From DAOUJI01 sp965219565 (GTDB lineage Bacteria > Chloroflexota > Dehalococcoidia > Lucifugimonadales > JAGWBF01), in NCBI GenBank assembly GCA_965219565.1, contig OZ244780.1, positions 930,001 through 994,000 on the forward strand: DNA of 64,000 bases, read 5' to 3'. This document shows positions 17,787 through 25,977 of this stretch, in pieces. The notes below the pieces were generated by a model. It saw only the letters and a list, made by a program, of their open reading frames with translations, had not been told where the DNA came from and made no database searches. A program made the translations under genes and the position numbers. Within the stretch, counting starts at the first letter, position 1. Every line of letters begins with the position of its first letter.

Positions 17787-17975
17787 TCATAATGCCGACC
17801 TGTTCCTGTCCTTGTAGGTGGTCGCGGCGCACAGCGCTTGAAGCTGGAATGGGTCCCGGAACAGAGCCACGTCGGATATGCCGAGTCTGTCCGAGCCTGC
17901 CTCGTCCACCATACGGGACAGCTCCAGCAGCTCGTCTGTCGTCACCACCGGGCTGAGTTCAACCTCTGTTTTCAT
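17787..17975 (-). pseudogene. N-terminal fragment of an LLM-class oxidoreductase
   Basis: A 62-codon frame starting at ATG 17975. The segment 'TTDELLELSRMVDEAGSDRLGISDVALFRDPFQLQAL' reads like the first beta-alpha unit of luciferase-like monooxygenases ('lelarlaEeaGfdslwisD...'). After residue 52 the homology stops and the frame ends at 17787. A complete enzyme would need about 300 residues, so this is a truncated remnant. It may be left over from deletion or rearrangement at this locus. The assignment rests on a short segment. Confidence 0.45.
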
Positions 17976-17998
17976 CCGCTATCCCCGCGTATACCGGA

Positions 17999-18004
17999 TA
18001 TAAT
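17999..18004 (+). promoter_or_regulatory. Candidate -10 element for the SRPBCC gene
   Basis: A perfect TATAAT. It implies transcription starting near 18011, so a longer reading frame opening at ATG 18010 could not be translated from this promoter; this supports the internal start at 18067. No good -35 is seen. Confidence 0.4.
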
Positions 18005-18066
18005 GGGATATGATTGTACATGACAGCTTCCTATCAGGAGACCCGGCGTGGAATGGGGTATATACG

Positions 18067-18510
18067 ATGTCCGATTATCGAATAGGCGCCAGTGTGCTGT
18101 TGCGCCGCCCGATCTCCGAAATCTTTGAGTTCTTTGCTCTGGCGGAGAACCTCAACCTACTTACGCCTCCGTGGCTGCAATTGTCCATCCTAACCCCGCT
18201 GCCTATCCACATGGAGGTTGGGACCATAATCAAATACCGGATAAAGCTGCGAGGCTTCCCTGTGATGTGGGACAGCGAAATCACCGAATGGGACCCGCCC
18301 TATGGATTTACGGACACCCAGATAAACGGCCCGTACGGGAGCTGGGTGCACCGACACCGTTTCGAAGAGACGCCCGAGGGTACCGTGGTCACTGATGACG
18401 TCACCTATCGGGTGCCGGGCGGCGACTTGGTTGATCGGCTGTTCGTGCGTCCGGAGTTAAAGAAAATCTTCGACTATAGAACTGCCAAGCTCGTTGAACT
18501 CTACCCCTGA
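18067..18510 (+). CDS. SRPBCC (START-like) family protein
   Basis: A 147-residue protein of the polyketide-cyclase/START-like fold, resembling COG4276-type proteins: 'ISEIFEFFALAENLNLLTPPWLQLSI' near the start, 'YRIKLRGFPVMWDSEITEWDPPYGFTD' in the middle and 'GTVVTDDVTYRVPGG' near the end, finishing with a long helix. The fold makes a hydrophobic cavity for lipid-like ligands; the ligand is unknown. The frame is open upstream to 18010, but the -10 element argues for 18067. It converges on recQ. Confidence 0.75.
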   Translation: MSDYRIGASVLLRRPISEIFEFFALAENLNLLTPPWLQLSILTPLPIHMEVGTIIKYRIKLRGFPVMWDSEITEWDPPYGFTDTQINGPYGSWVHRHRFEETPEGTVVTDDVTYRVPGGDLVDRLFVRPELKKIFDYRTAKLVELYP

Positions 18511-18604
18511 CCAATGCAGAGGGTCCCGCTACCAAGTCCCAGCCGGCCACACTGGATGGGCGTTTTAAGGTGCGGCCCTCATCGCCGTACGCAAGTTGAG
18601 GTCT

Positions 18605-20839
18605 TCATTGGTCCGGCAGTCGCCCTTCCTGCCGTAAGTATATCCGCGCCAGCCGCAGCTCGTTGTAATCGAACTCGGACCCCAAGAAGTCCCATACCGG
18701 CTTCAAGAAAGCGCTGCCACAGACTTCGAAGGCCTCCGCTATCCGGTTGAGCTTTTCCCAGTCGGGAAGCAGATGTTCGATGTCCAGGACGATTCCCGTG
18801 TCAGCCATGTGTTCGATGTGTCCGATGACGGTGGTGTCTGCCAGACCTCGCTGCTGCGCTATCAGACTGATGGGCAGCTTCTCGGATAGCAGCTCTTTGG
18901 TCACATCGTAAGTAGTTCCCCGGCGACGCTCCACTCGTTCGGGGTCCTTCTCTTTAGACTCCTCCACATGGCGCATTCTCAGTGGAGGTGTGTCTGTCCG
19001 GTCCGGAATACCGTTGGCCTCGGCGTAGCTGCAAATGGCTTCCAAGAACTCCGGCCCGTACTGCTCCAGTTTGGTCTTGCCCACCCCTGGGATGCGGGAA
19101 AACTCTTCCACGTTTCGGGGAAAAGCCGAGGCCATGTGGCGGAGCGACGCGTCGTTGAAGACCACAAAGGCCGCGACGGCCCGTGCTTCGGCCAGCCTTC
19201 TCCGCAAAGCGCGCAGTTCCTCGAACAGGCCCTCGTCACATTCCATAGCAGTCGATCTTTTGGCTCGGCTGGGTGTCCCTTCTGCCGTCCCTGGTGCGGC
19301 GATGGGCCGTGGGAGGGACAATGTTTCGCGCCGACTTAGAAACTCCTTCCCTTCAGGGGTGACGGCCAGGGTTGGATACTCCCCCTCGCTCCGCGACAGG
19401 AGTCCACGTGCCTGCAATTGGCCGATAATGTCCCTGAGTTGAGGCTGCGCGAAGTCCTTGGCCAAACCGTACACGCTCAGCTGATCGTGGCCCAGTTCCA
19501 GGACTCGCTTAGTTCGGCTTCCGACCAGCACTTGGATGACGTGGTTTGCACCGAACCGTTCCCCGGTCCGGATTACCGCCGACAGGACCTTCTGGGCTAT
19601 TTCTGTGGCGTCAAACGGCTCTTCCGGCCTGAGGCATTTGTCGCACGCACCGCAGTTTTCTTCCTCCCAACTCTCTCCGAAATACTCCAAGATGAACCTG
19701 CGACGGCAGGTTGCGAGTTCGGCGAATTCCACCATCTTGGCCAGCTTCTGACGGGCGTTGCTCCGCTCTGACGGGTCTTCAATCTGGTTGATGAAATAGT
19801 CCTGTTTAGCTTTGTCAGCGTACGCATAGAAGAGGACACACTCGCTGGGCAGTCCGTCCCTGCCGGCCCTTCCCGTTTCCTGATAGTAACCCTCGATGGA
19901 CTTGGGCAGGCTGTAGTGGACCACCAATCGGATATCCGGTTTGTCCACTCCCATGCCAAAGGCGACGGTGGCTACTATGATAGAGACCCTGTCTTGGACG
20001 AAGTCTTCCTGCGTCCGGCGTCGGGTCTCGGCGTCCAGCCCGGCGTGGTATGGCTTGGCCACCAGACCTTGGCGGTTCAGGTCCTCGGCCAGGTCCTCCG
20101 TCTCCTGCCGGGAGAAGCAGTAGATGATGGAGGACTGGCCCTGCAGCCGACGGAGCCTCGCCGTCAACTGCTCCCAGGATGTGCTCTTAGGTTGGACTGA
20201 GTAGCTGAGATTGGCCCTGTTGAAGCTGGACAGAAACACTTGTCCCCGCTGCAAATCAAGCTGGGCGATGATGTCCTCCCGCACCTGTTCCGTGGCTGTT
20301 GCGGTCAGGGCAATCACTGGAACGGACGGAAAGTCCTCCCGGAGTTGCCGAAGGTTGCGGTAGTCGGGGCGGAACTCGTGGCCCCATTCGGAAATGCAGT
20401 GGGCCTCGTCGATTGCGATGAGGCTCAGGTCCAGGTTGCGGAGATAGCGGCGGAACCCTGGCAGGATGAGCCTCTCCGGGGCCACGTACAGCAACTTGGC
20501 CTGTCCCTGCCGGACCTCGGCCAGCGCCTGCTCCATCTCTGATGATGACAACGTGCTGTTGATGAACCGGGCGGCGATTCCGTTGGCGTGCAACGCGTCC
20601 ACCTGGTCCTTCATCAAAGCAATTAGCGGCGAGACGACCAGGGTGACTCCATCAAAGACTAGGGCTGGCAGCTGGTAGCAAAGGGACTTGCCGCCGCCGG
20701 TGGGCATGAGGACCAGGCTGTCCCGACGGGCCAGGACATTGGTGATGACTTCTTCCTGACGATCCCGAAAGCTGTCGTACCCGAAGCGGGCTTTGAGGAT
20801 GGAAGTCAGCGCTGCGTTGTCCATAGATTGGCGGGCCAT
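18605..20839 (-). CDS. recQ: ATP-dependent DNA helicase RecQ
   Basis: A 744-residue RecQ helicase with all modules. Walker A is 'MPTGGGKSLCYQLPAL', the DEAH-type box is 'IDEAHCISEWGHEFRPDY', and motif VI is 'QETGRAGRDG'. The zinc-binding cysteines are in 'CRRRFILEYFG...CGACDKC', followed by the winged-helix RQC domain and an HRDC domain ('FVVFNDASLRHMAS...IPGVGKTKLEQYG'). A further C-terminal helix-turn-helix-like extension begins at 'SEKLPISLIAQQRGL'. RecQ unwinds 3'-tailed and branched DNA in recombination and repair. A TATAAT on the minus strand at 20902-20907 rules out an upstream TTG start, so I use the ATG at 20839. Confidence 0.95.
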   Translation of the reverse strand: MARQSMDNAALTSILKARFGYDSFRDRQEEVITNVLARRDSLVLMPTGGGKSLCYQLPALVFDGVTLVVSPLIALMKDQVDALHANGIAARFINSTLSSSEMEQALAEVRQGQAKLLYVAPERLILPGFRRYLRNLDLSLIAIDEAHCISEWGHEFRPDYRNLRQLREDFPSVPVIALTATATEQVREDIIAQLDLQRGQVFLSSFNRANLSYSVQPKSTSWEQLTARLRRLQGQSSIIYCFSRQETEDLAEDLNRQGLVAKPYHAGLDAETRRRTQEDFVQDRVSIIVATVAFGMGVDKPDIRLVVHYSLPKSIEGYYQETGRAGRDGLPSECVLFYAYADKAKQDYFINQIEDPSERSNARQKLAKMVEFAELATCRRRFILEYFGESWEEENCGACDKCLRPEEPFDATEIAQKVLSAVIRTGERFGANHVIQVLVGSRTKRVLELGHDQLSVYGLAKDFAQPQLRDIIGQLQARGLLSRSEGEYPTLAVTPEGKEFLSRRETLSLPRPIAAPGTAEGTPSRAKRSTAMECDEGLFEELRALRRRLAEARAVAAFVVFNDASLRHMASAFPRNVEEFSRIPGVGKTKLEQYGPEFLEAICSYAEANGIPDRTDTPPLRMRHVEESKEKDPERVERRRGTTYDVTKELLSEKLPISLIAQQRGLADTTVIGHIEHMADTGIVLDIEHLLPDWEKLNRIAEAFEVCGSAFLKPVWDFLGSEFDYNELRLARIYLRQEGRLPDQ

Positions 20840-20901
20840 TGGGTGAATGTTTGCACCATGCCGTGACTTTCGGACCGACCGGATAAAGAACGGCGACGCC
20901 A

Positions 20902-20907
20902 ATTATA
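20902..20907 (-). promoter_or_regulatory. Candidate -10 element for recQ
   Basis: Minus-strand perfect TATAAT about 65 bases upstream of the chosen recQ ATG. No clear -35 was found. The interval 20908-21115 between recQ and the kinase-like gene holds nothing else I recognise. Confidence 0.4.
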
Positions 20908-21115
20908 CTCCCGCCTGCTGGAAAGGCTACCGGAGGTTGTCAGAGGGGCAGGCGCAGTTCCACATGCTGCTGCGGCAGGCCCCCAAGTCCTGGCCCGGTT
21001 CAGCCGAGGACGGGAAGAGGATTCAGCCCCCTATATTTCGGTCGACCCGCGAGGGGCGTGTGGACAAAGTGTGGGGAGGTTGGGGAAAAGGAACCGGGGC
21101 CGTATGGGCGGCAGG

Positions 21116-21829
21116 CTATACAGGCGCTTCTGTCACAACCTTACGGGAGGCGCTGGCTATCATTTCGGCGGCGTCCTGAACGGTCAACGCCCCCATGTTC
21201 AGCACCAGATGGTAATTGTTTGGGTCAAGCTGGTGGGACTTGAAGAACCGTCGGAAGTAGGTGGTCATCGCCTTGTCCATATCGGCGATGTACTTCTCCG
21301 CCTCTTTGCGGTTGAACCCTTCCCGGTTCATTATGACGTTCATGCGCGTTTCCATAGGCGCTGTAAGGCCGACGTGCATCACACCCGGCTCGTCCTGAAG
21401 GATCATATTGGAACCGCGGCCGTTTATTACTACATTCCCCGACTTGGCCAGGTCTTGTATAACGGACTGGGTGGCATCGATGAATTGCTGGTCATGAAGC
21501 CTTATGGCGGCCGTCTGAGGTTCCGGGGCCAAGTCGGTGTATTCCTCCGACGGAAGATACTCCATGCCGGGCCCGAAATAGGGTTCTCCTCCGGCTCCCG
21601 ACATTGCGGAACGTTCCAGCATGGTGCGGAGGAACATTGCGAGCTTGTCCCTGAAAGCCGTGGGCTGGCGTTCCTTTATCTCCAGCACCTGCACCGACGC
21701 GCCGATTCGCTTGGCAGCTTCGGCGAGGACCAACCGGTCTACGTAGTCGTAGTCAAGGAGCCTTGCAACCTCGAGTCCGACCTCTCTGCCGCCTGCTCCC
21801 ATAGGGCCGTTTAGAGTTACTGCCGCCAT
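21116..21829 (-). CDS. Cytidylate kinase-like family protein
   Basis: A 237-residue P-loop protein. The loop 'NGPMGAGGREVGLEVARLL' near the N-terminus and 'NVVINGRGSNMILQDEPGVMHVGLTAPMETR' in the middle match the cytidylate-kinase-like family (PF13189 type). These proteins have the nucleoside-kinase fold, but the substrate is usually unproven. The P-loop has GGR where classical kinases have GKS/T, as in other members of this group. It is monocistronic, upstream of recQ and divergent from the decarboxylase operon. Confidence 0.8.
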   Translation of the reverse strand: MAAVTLNGPMGAGGREVGLEVARLLDYDYVDRLVLAEAAKRIGASVQVLEIKERQPTAFRDKLAMFLRTMLERSAMSGAGGEPYFGPGMEYLPSEEYTDLAPEPQTAAIRLHDQQFIDATQSVIQDLAKSGNVVINGRGSNMILQDEPGVMHVGLTAPMETRMNVIMNREGFNRKEAEKYIADMDKAMTTYFRRFFKSHQLDPNNYHLVLNMGALTVQDAAEMIASASRKVVTEAPV

Positions 21830-22001
21830 CAGTCCTCCCTGACCCTTGACGATTGATCGTGAGCCTTCTCCGCGTGCCTGAGGCTCACTCTAAGGATAGT
21901 GTATGGGAGTCTGAAAGACCCTGTCAACATTGTGCTTTTAGGCACGATTCACCGGCGTACGGAGTCTTTTGGGCTGGGACGCTGGGCATCCCGGCGTTCG
22001 G

Positions 22002-22030
22002 TTGACCCCGCTTGGGGCCTCTCATATAAT
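22002..22030 (+). promoter_or_regulatory. Promoter of the thiamine-diphosphate decarboxylase operon
   Basis: TTGACC at 22002-22007 and a perfect TATAAT at 22025-22030 are spaced by 17 bases, an almost consensus sigma-70-type promoter. It sits 58 bases before the first gene, whose AAGGAG site is at 22078-22083. Confidence 0.75.
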
Positions 22031-22088
22031 TGGGCCACCAATTCCCAGGCAACGAGTCAACGCCCCTACGCGGTCCTAAGGAGACGCC

Positions 22089-22592
22089 ATGCAACAAGAA
22101 GCAGTGCTCCACCCCATGGCCATCATAGACGAGCTCAAGGCCAACAACATCACCCACGTGGTCTGGCTTCCCGACAGTGAGACCAACTTCATGTTCCACC
22201 AGTTGACCGCCGACCCAACCCTGGACCTCGTCCCCGTCTGCCGGGAAGGAGAGACTATGGCCATAGCCGCCGGTCTCTGGGCCGGAGGGAAGAAGCCCGT
22301 AGCCTTGATTCAGAACACTGGTGTGTTAGAGTCGGGAGACTCCATTCGAGGGCTGGGCCTCGACATAGGCCAGCCGCTGGTGATGCTTATCGGATACCGC
22401 GGCTGGGACAGGCACGGTCTCTCCCGTGATTCCGCCGCAAAATACATCGAGCATATCCTCCATGCTTGGGGCCTGGAATACTACCTGGTGGAGGTGGACG
22501 ACGACGCCCCGCGCATATCTCTGGCGTTCCAACGGGCCGAGGAGACCTCTAAACCCGTTGCGGTGCTCCTGGGAACGGAGTTCGGGGCTTAG
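22089..22592 (+). CDS. Thiamine-diphosphate decarboxylase, alpha (PYR-domain) subunit; sulfopyruvate/phosphonopyruvate decarboxylase-like
   Basis: A 167-residue protein equal to the N-terminal pyrimidine-binding domain of ThDP decarboxylases, encoded separately as in ComD (sulfopyruvate decarboxylase alpha). It has 'NNITHVVWLPDSETNFMF' and the catalytic-glutamate segment 'LVPVCREGETMAIAAGLWAGGKKPV'. The beta (PP-domain) subunit follows at 22647. Known relatives decarboxylate sulfopyruvate or phosphonopyruvate; here no coenzyme M genes (comA-C) are near, so the true 2-oxoacid substrate is open. Confidence 0.82.
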   Translation: MQQEAVLHPMAIIDELKANNITHVVWLPDSETNFMFHQLTADPTLDLVPVCREGETMAIAAGLWAGGKKPVALIQNTGVLESGDSIRGLGLDIGQPLVMLIGYRGWDRHGLSRDSAAKYIEHILHAWGLEYYLVEVDDDAPRISLAFQRAEETSKPVAVLLGTEFGA

Positions 22593-22646
22593 AAGTCTAG
22601 AAGGTCCACCACCCCACTATGAGCTACCCAATAACGGGAGCAACTA

Positions 22647-23234
22647 ATGATTAAGAACCAAGACGCAGCCAGAATCATAGACGAACACAGGCAGGACGGC
22701 ATCATTGTTGCCACGATGAACGCCGGAAACATAAACTTTGGGTTGGCCGCCATCAGCCAAAACCAGGAGTTGGACCTGCCCCTGTCCGGGTGTATGGGCA
22801 AGGCATCGTCTATGGGTTTGGGAATGGCCTTGGCCCAACCTGACAGGAAAGTGATTGTCCTAGACGGCGACGGCAGCTTGCTCATGAACTTGGGAACCTT
22901 GGTGACTATAGGCAACAAGGCGCCTGAAAACCTGTACCATTTCGTTTTCGACAACGGAGTCTACGCCGTAACTGGAGGCCAGCCGACGCCCCTTGAGGGG
23001 TCCGGCAACTACGTAGAGATGGCCTCCGGCGCCGGGTATGCTGCCGTCTACGACTTCGAGGACACCGAAGACCTGGCCACTGGCATCGACCAGGCATTGA
23101 ACGACAAGGGGCCCGTCTTCATCAGATTGAGGATCGAACCTGAGATTGAGAACACTCCTGTCCAGTTTCGTAAGCGGTCCACTAGGAGCACCACTTCCGC
23201 CGCCAGAGAGTTGCGTCAACGATTCGCCGGCTGA
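22647..23234 (+). CDS. Thiamine-diphosphate decarboxylase, beta (PP-domain) subunit; sulfopyruvate decarboxylase-like
   Basis: A 195-residue protein equal to the C-terminal pyrophosphate-binding domain. The ThDP/magnesium motif is intact: 'VLDGDGSLLMNLGTL' (GDGS at 74-77) followed about 26 residues later by 'FVFDNGVYAVTGGQ' with the metal-binding Asn103. 'LPLSGCMGKASSMGLGMALAQP' precedes it, as in ComE-type subunits. It pairs with the alpha subunit just upstream (54-base gap) to make a complete active site at the subunit interface. GGGAG precedes the ATG. Confidence 0.85.
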   Translation: MIKNQDAARIIDEHRQDGIIVATMNAGNINFGLAAISQNQELDLPLSGCMGKASSMGLGMALAQPDRKVIVLDGDGSLLMNLGTLVTIGNKAPENLYHFVFDNGVYAVTGGQPTPLEGSGNYVEMASGAGYAAVYDFEDTEDLATGIDQALNDKGPVFIRLRIEPEIENTPVQFRKRSTRSTTSAARELRQRFAG

Positions 23235-23238
23235 CCTG

Positions 23239-23409
23239 ATGCGCCCCGCCGGTCTCCTTGGCCAGGCGCTGGGACTTGCAGCGTTCGTAGGCGGATTTCT
23301 TCTGATGGGGCGAGGCGTCGTCGACTCCAACTTTGCCTTGGGAATCGTCGGGGCGTTGCTTATTCCCGCAGGGATGTGGATTATGGTCAGCAACAGACGG
23401 GGACGTTGA
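23239..23409 (+). CDS. Small two-helix membrane protein
   Basis: A 56-residue frame beginning four bases after the beta-subunit stop. It has two hydrophobic segments, about residues 8-24 ('GQALGLAAFVGGFLLMG') and 31-50 ('NFALGIVGALLIPAGMWIM'), then a basic tail 'SNRRGR', consistent with a hairpin membrane protein with its tail in the cytoplasm. No family recognised. The ribosome site is poor; translation may be coupled to the upstream gene. Its place inside the decarboxylase operon suggests a link, but the role is unknown. Confidence 0.5.
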   Translation: MRPAGLLGQALGLAAFVGGFLLMGRGVVDSNFALGIVGALLIPAGMWIMVSNRRGR

Positions 23410-23427
23410 CCACGAGGGTTATATCCA

Positions 23428-24030
23428 TTGACGACTTCCGAAAAGGCTGTAAGAGCAAGTCAAGCTCTGCGAGCCATTCACGACAACCGAGGTGACTGCG
23501 TGGTCGTGGCCGCCGGGACGCCTCTAGCGGGATGGTCCGCAGTTTCCCAACGCAGGGACCTGGACATAGACCTGACAGACTGCGTCGGGCGCGCTCCAGC
23601 CCTTGCGCTGGGGCTGGCCTTGGCCCAACCCCAGCGCAAGGTGTTGGCGCTGGACTCAGACAGCGCTCTCAGGACTAGCTTGGACACCCTTGCCACGGTG
23701 GGCGCCGCAGGAGCGGAAAACCTGGTCCACTTCCTTCTCTGCGACTCCGACGACCGGTCTACAGGCGGCGGTGTCATACCGGGCCTGGGCAAGCTGGACT
23801 TCCCCGCCCTGGCTGAGAACGGGGGCTATAATGCCGTCTTCAGCTTTGACAGCCTGGAGGACCTGGTGCTGGGAATCCCGGAAGTCATGGAGGCGCCGGG
23901 GCCTGCTTTCGTAAGCATCAAGGTTTTCTACGACTCCGAATCCACAGACCACTCCAGGGTCGGAAACACTAGGGACTCCCTCTGGAATGTCAGGGAGTAC
24001 CTCGTCTCCGGCCCGACAGACTCCGATTAG
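23428..24030 (+). CDS. Degenerate paralogue of the decarboxylase beta subunit
   Basis: A 200-residue protein (TTG start) that aligns along its length with the beta subunit: 'LALGLALAQPQRKVLALDSDSALRTSLDTLATVGAAGAENLVHF' parallels the intact copy's ThDP region. But GDGS is replaced by SDSA (77-80, only the Asp kept), and the metal-binding Asn of 'FDNG' is replaced in 'CDSDD'. It is therefore unlikely to bind ThDP-magnesium in the normal way. Retention of an open 200-codon frame in the operon suggests a structural or regulatory subunit rather than a decaying gene, though that is inference. Confidence 0.72.
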   Translation: MTTSEKAVRASQALRAIHDNRGDCVVVAAGTPLAGWSAVSQRRDLDIDLTDCVGRAPALALGLALAQPQRKVLALDSDSALRTSLDTLATVGAAGAENLVHFLLCDSDDRSTGGGVIPGLGKLDFPALAENGGYNAVFSFDSLEDLVLGIPEVMEAPGPAFVSIKVFYDSESTDHSRVGNTRDSLWNVREYLVSGPTDSD

Positions 24031-24054
24031 ATCCAAGGTAAAGCGAGGAGGCAT

Positions 24055-25053
24055 ATGCCGCGCATCGGACTTAGGTTGGACACAAGCGTTCCGCTGAAAC
24101 CAGGGGAGTTAATGGACCTGGCCCGCCGGGCTGAGGAGCGAGGCTACGAGTCGGTGTGGATTCCCGAAGGAAACGGACGTGACTGCACCACACAGTTGGC
24201 TGCCATAGGGGCAGTCACCAGCCGAATCAACTTGGGAACGGGAATACTGCCCGTGTTCACCCGCACTCCTACTCTATTGGCCATGACAGCGGGGGGTGTG
24301 GATGCCATATCCCAGGGCCGGTTCATCCTGGGTCTGGGCACTGGACACAAAAACTCCGTGGAGGAGACCCAGGGAACCGCGTTCGAAAGGCCCGTTACAC
24401 GTCTTAAGGAGACGATCCAGGCGATTCGGGGCCTCTTGCGTGGGGAGACGGTGGACCAGGACGGGCGGACGTTCAGCCTGAAGGGTTCGTCTCTTGGATT
24501 CAAGCCTTACAGGGCCGACATGCCCATCTACATCGCCGCCTTGGGGCCAAAGATGATGGAGTTGGCCGGCGAGGTGGCCGACGGAGCGCTTATTACTTGG
24601 GCTAACCCCGACTACCTGAGGGTTGCCAGGGAGCATATCGCCATAGGAGCCAAGCGGGCGGGCCGGAACCCCGACGACATTGAACTGGCGGGCTATGTGC
24701 GGGTCGCCGTGGAAGAGGACCTGGACCTGCTCCGGCCCACGCTGCAGGTGGAAATCGCCCGCTATTGCAGCCGGCCCTTCTACCAGGCCTATTTCAGGCA
24801 GGCCGGGTTCGAGGAAGAGTCGGACGCTATTACGGAAGCCTGGAACCGGGGAGACCCCGAGGCCGCGACGGCGGCCGTAACCGACAAAATGGCCAGGAAC
24901 CTGAGCGTCTTCGGCACGCCGGAGCAGTGCCGCGCCGAGGTGGAGCGTCGCCGCGCCATGGGAATCGACCAGCCTATCGTGGGCCCTTACGTATACAAGC
25001 GGGACGACCCGATGTCCTGCTTCCGTGGCGTGGTGGAAGCCTTCTCCGGCTAG
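24055..25053 (+). CDS. LLM-class flavin/F420-dependent oxidoreductase
   Basis: A 332-residue TIM-barrel protein of the luciferase-like family: 'LARRAEERGYESVWIPEG' in the first unit, 'INLGTGILPVFTRTPTLLAMTAG', 'GRFILGLGTGHKNSVEE' and 'MPIYIAALGPKMMELAGEVADGAL'. The 'ALGPKMMELAGEVADG' segment is common in F420-dependent members. Reaction unknown; family members oxidise or reduce diverse organic substrates with FMNH2 or F420. It follows the decarboxylase cluster by 24 bases with a strong GAGGAGG site, so it probably belongs to the same operon. Confidence 0.9.
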   Translation: MPRIGLRLDTSVPLKPGELMDLARRAEERGYESVWIPEGNGRDCTTQLAAIGAVTSRINLGTGILPVFTRTPTLLAMTAGGVDAISQGRFILGLGTGHKNSVEETQGTAFERPVTRLKETIQAIRGLLRGETVDQDGRTFSLKGSSLGFKPYRADMPIYIAALGPKMMELAGEVADGALITWANPDYLRVAREHIAIGAKRAGRNPDDIELAGYVRVAVEEDLDLLRPTLQVEIARYCSRPFYQAYFRQAGFEEESDAITEAWNRGDPEAATAAVTDKMARNLSVFGTPEQCRAEVERRRAMGIDQPIVGPYVYKRDDPMSCFRGVVEAFSG

Positions 25054-25095
25054 GGCCTGTTTACACTAGAACCTACGACTTTCCGTCCCCTCAAC

Positions 25096-25256
25096 TGTCA
25101 TTCCGAAACGGAGCGAAGCGCAGTGAGGAATCTCAAGTCCTTGTCCTCAAACCTGGGGGTTCAGAAATGCAACGGCCCACGGGAAGAGGCTGTTAGTCGA
25201 ATCGCTGCATGACTCCGAACAACATTTTTAGATTCCTCACTGCGTTCGGAATGACA
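25096..25256. repeat. Composite inverted repeat ('TCATTCCGA...AGGAATCT' type)
   Basis: The arm 25096-25133 and the inverted arm 25230-25256 are near-complementary ('TGTCATTCCGAA...CAGTGAGGAATCT' and its reverse), separated by about 96 bases. A related pair of arms lies at 31796-31890. This type of intergenic repeat is common in bacterial genomes and may derive from a non-autonomous element. It fills most of the gap 25054-25408; nothing else is seen there. Confidence 0.6.
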
Positions 25257-25408
25257 GGTTTGGGGATTTCGGCGCCCGCGTTCGGCTTTAATGTGAACAC
25301 TCCCTAGTCAACATATATTGACATACCAATGCGGCTGAACCAAAATGGCCCAGATTCGAGCAATAACTTCCTGCGAAAGCAGGCATTATGACGGCTAAAG
25401 GAGGCCCG

Positions 25409-25942
25409 ATGACCCAGCAGCCTACCACGTATATCACTCCTGAGCTTGAGGCCCAGGTCGGCGTCGAGCGGGACCGGAGAGTCTCGCCGACCGTCGAGTT
25501 GGGGGAAATCCGGCGGTGGGCCATCGCCGTCTACTGGCCGGAAAGGCCTCCACCTATATACTGGGACGCCGAGTATGCCAAGAACACCCGCTGGGGAGGC
25601 GTCATAGCACCCCCCGACTTCAACCCCTTCACCTGGCCTGTAGATGAGGAGGGGTTCAACCAAAGGGTGGAGCATTGGCGGCGTCAGACCAAGCGGGACT
25701 CCAGCACCGACGACGTGGGCAGCACTCCGGGGAACCGTGTGCTCAACGGCGGCAGCAACACCGAATACTTCAACCCCATCCGCCCTGGCGACGTCATAAC
25801 CACCGTGACCAAACTCGCTTCTATGGACGAACGCCAGGGTTCCAAGACTGGGCTTATGCTCTTCATGTTCAGCGAGGAGCGGTGGACCAACCAGAAGGAT
25901 GAGCTCATCAAGATTAACACCCGCACGACTATCTGGTACTAA
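25409..25942 (+). CDS. MaoC-like dehydratase, N-terminal (FAS1-like) domain protein
   Basis: A 177-residue hotdog-fold protein. 'ELGEIRRWAIAVYWPERPPPIYWDAEYAKNT' and 'GGVIAPPDFNPFTW' are typical of the FAS1-like dehydratase domain that pairs with MaoC proteins. AAAGGAGG at 25396-25403 fixes the ATG at 25409 rather than an earlier ATG. The partner MaoC domain is encoded directly downstream. Such pairs hydrate or dehydrate acyl-CoA intermediates; the substrate here is unknown. Confidence 0.8.
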   Translation: MTQQPTTYITPELEAQVGVERDRRVSPTVELGEIRRWAIAVYWPERPPPIYWDAEYAKNTRWGGVIAPPDFNPFTWPVDEEGFNQRVEHWRRQTKRDSSTDDVGSTPGNRVLNGGSNTEYFNPIRPGDVITTVTKLASMDERQGSKTGLMLFMFSEERWTNQKDELIKINTRTTIWY

Positions 25943-25977
25943 CGGTCCGGCGGGAAGAAACCAAAGGAGGCTCAAGA

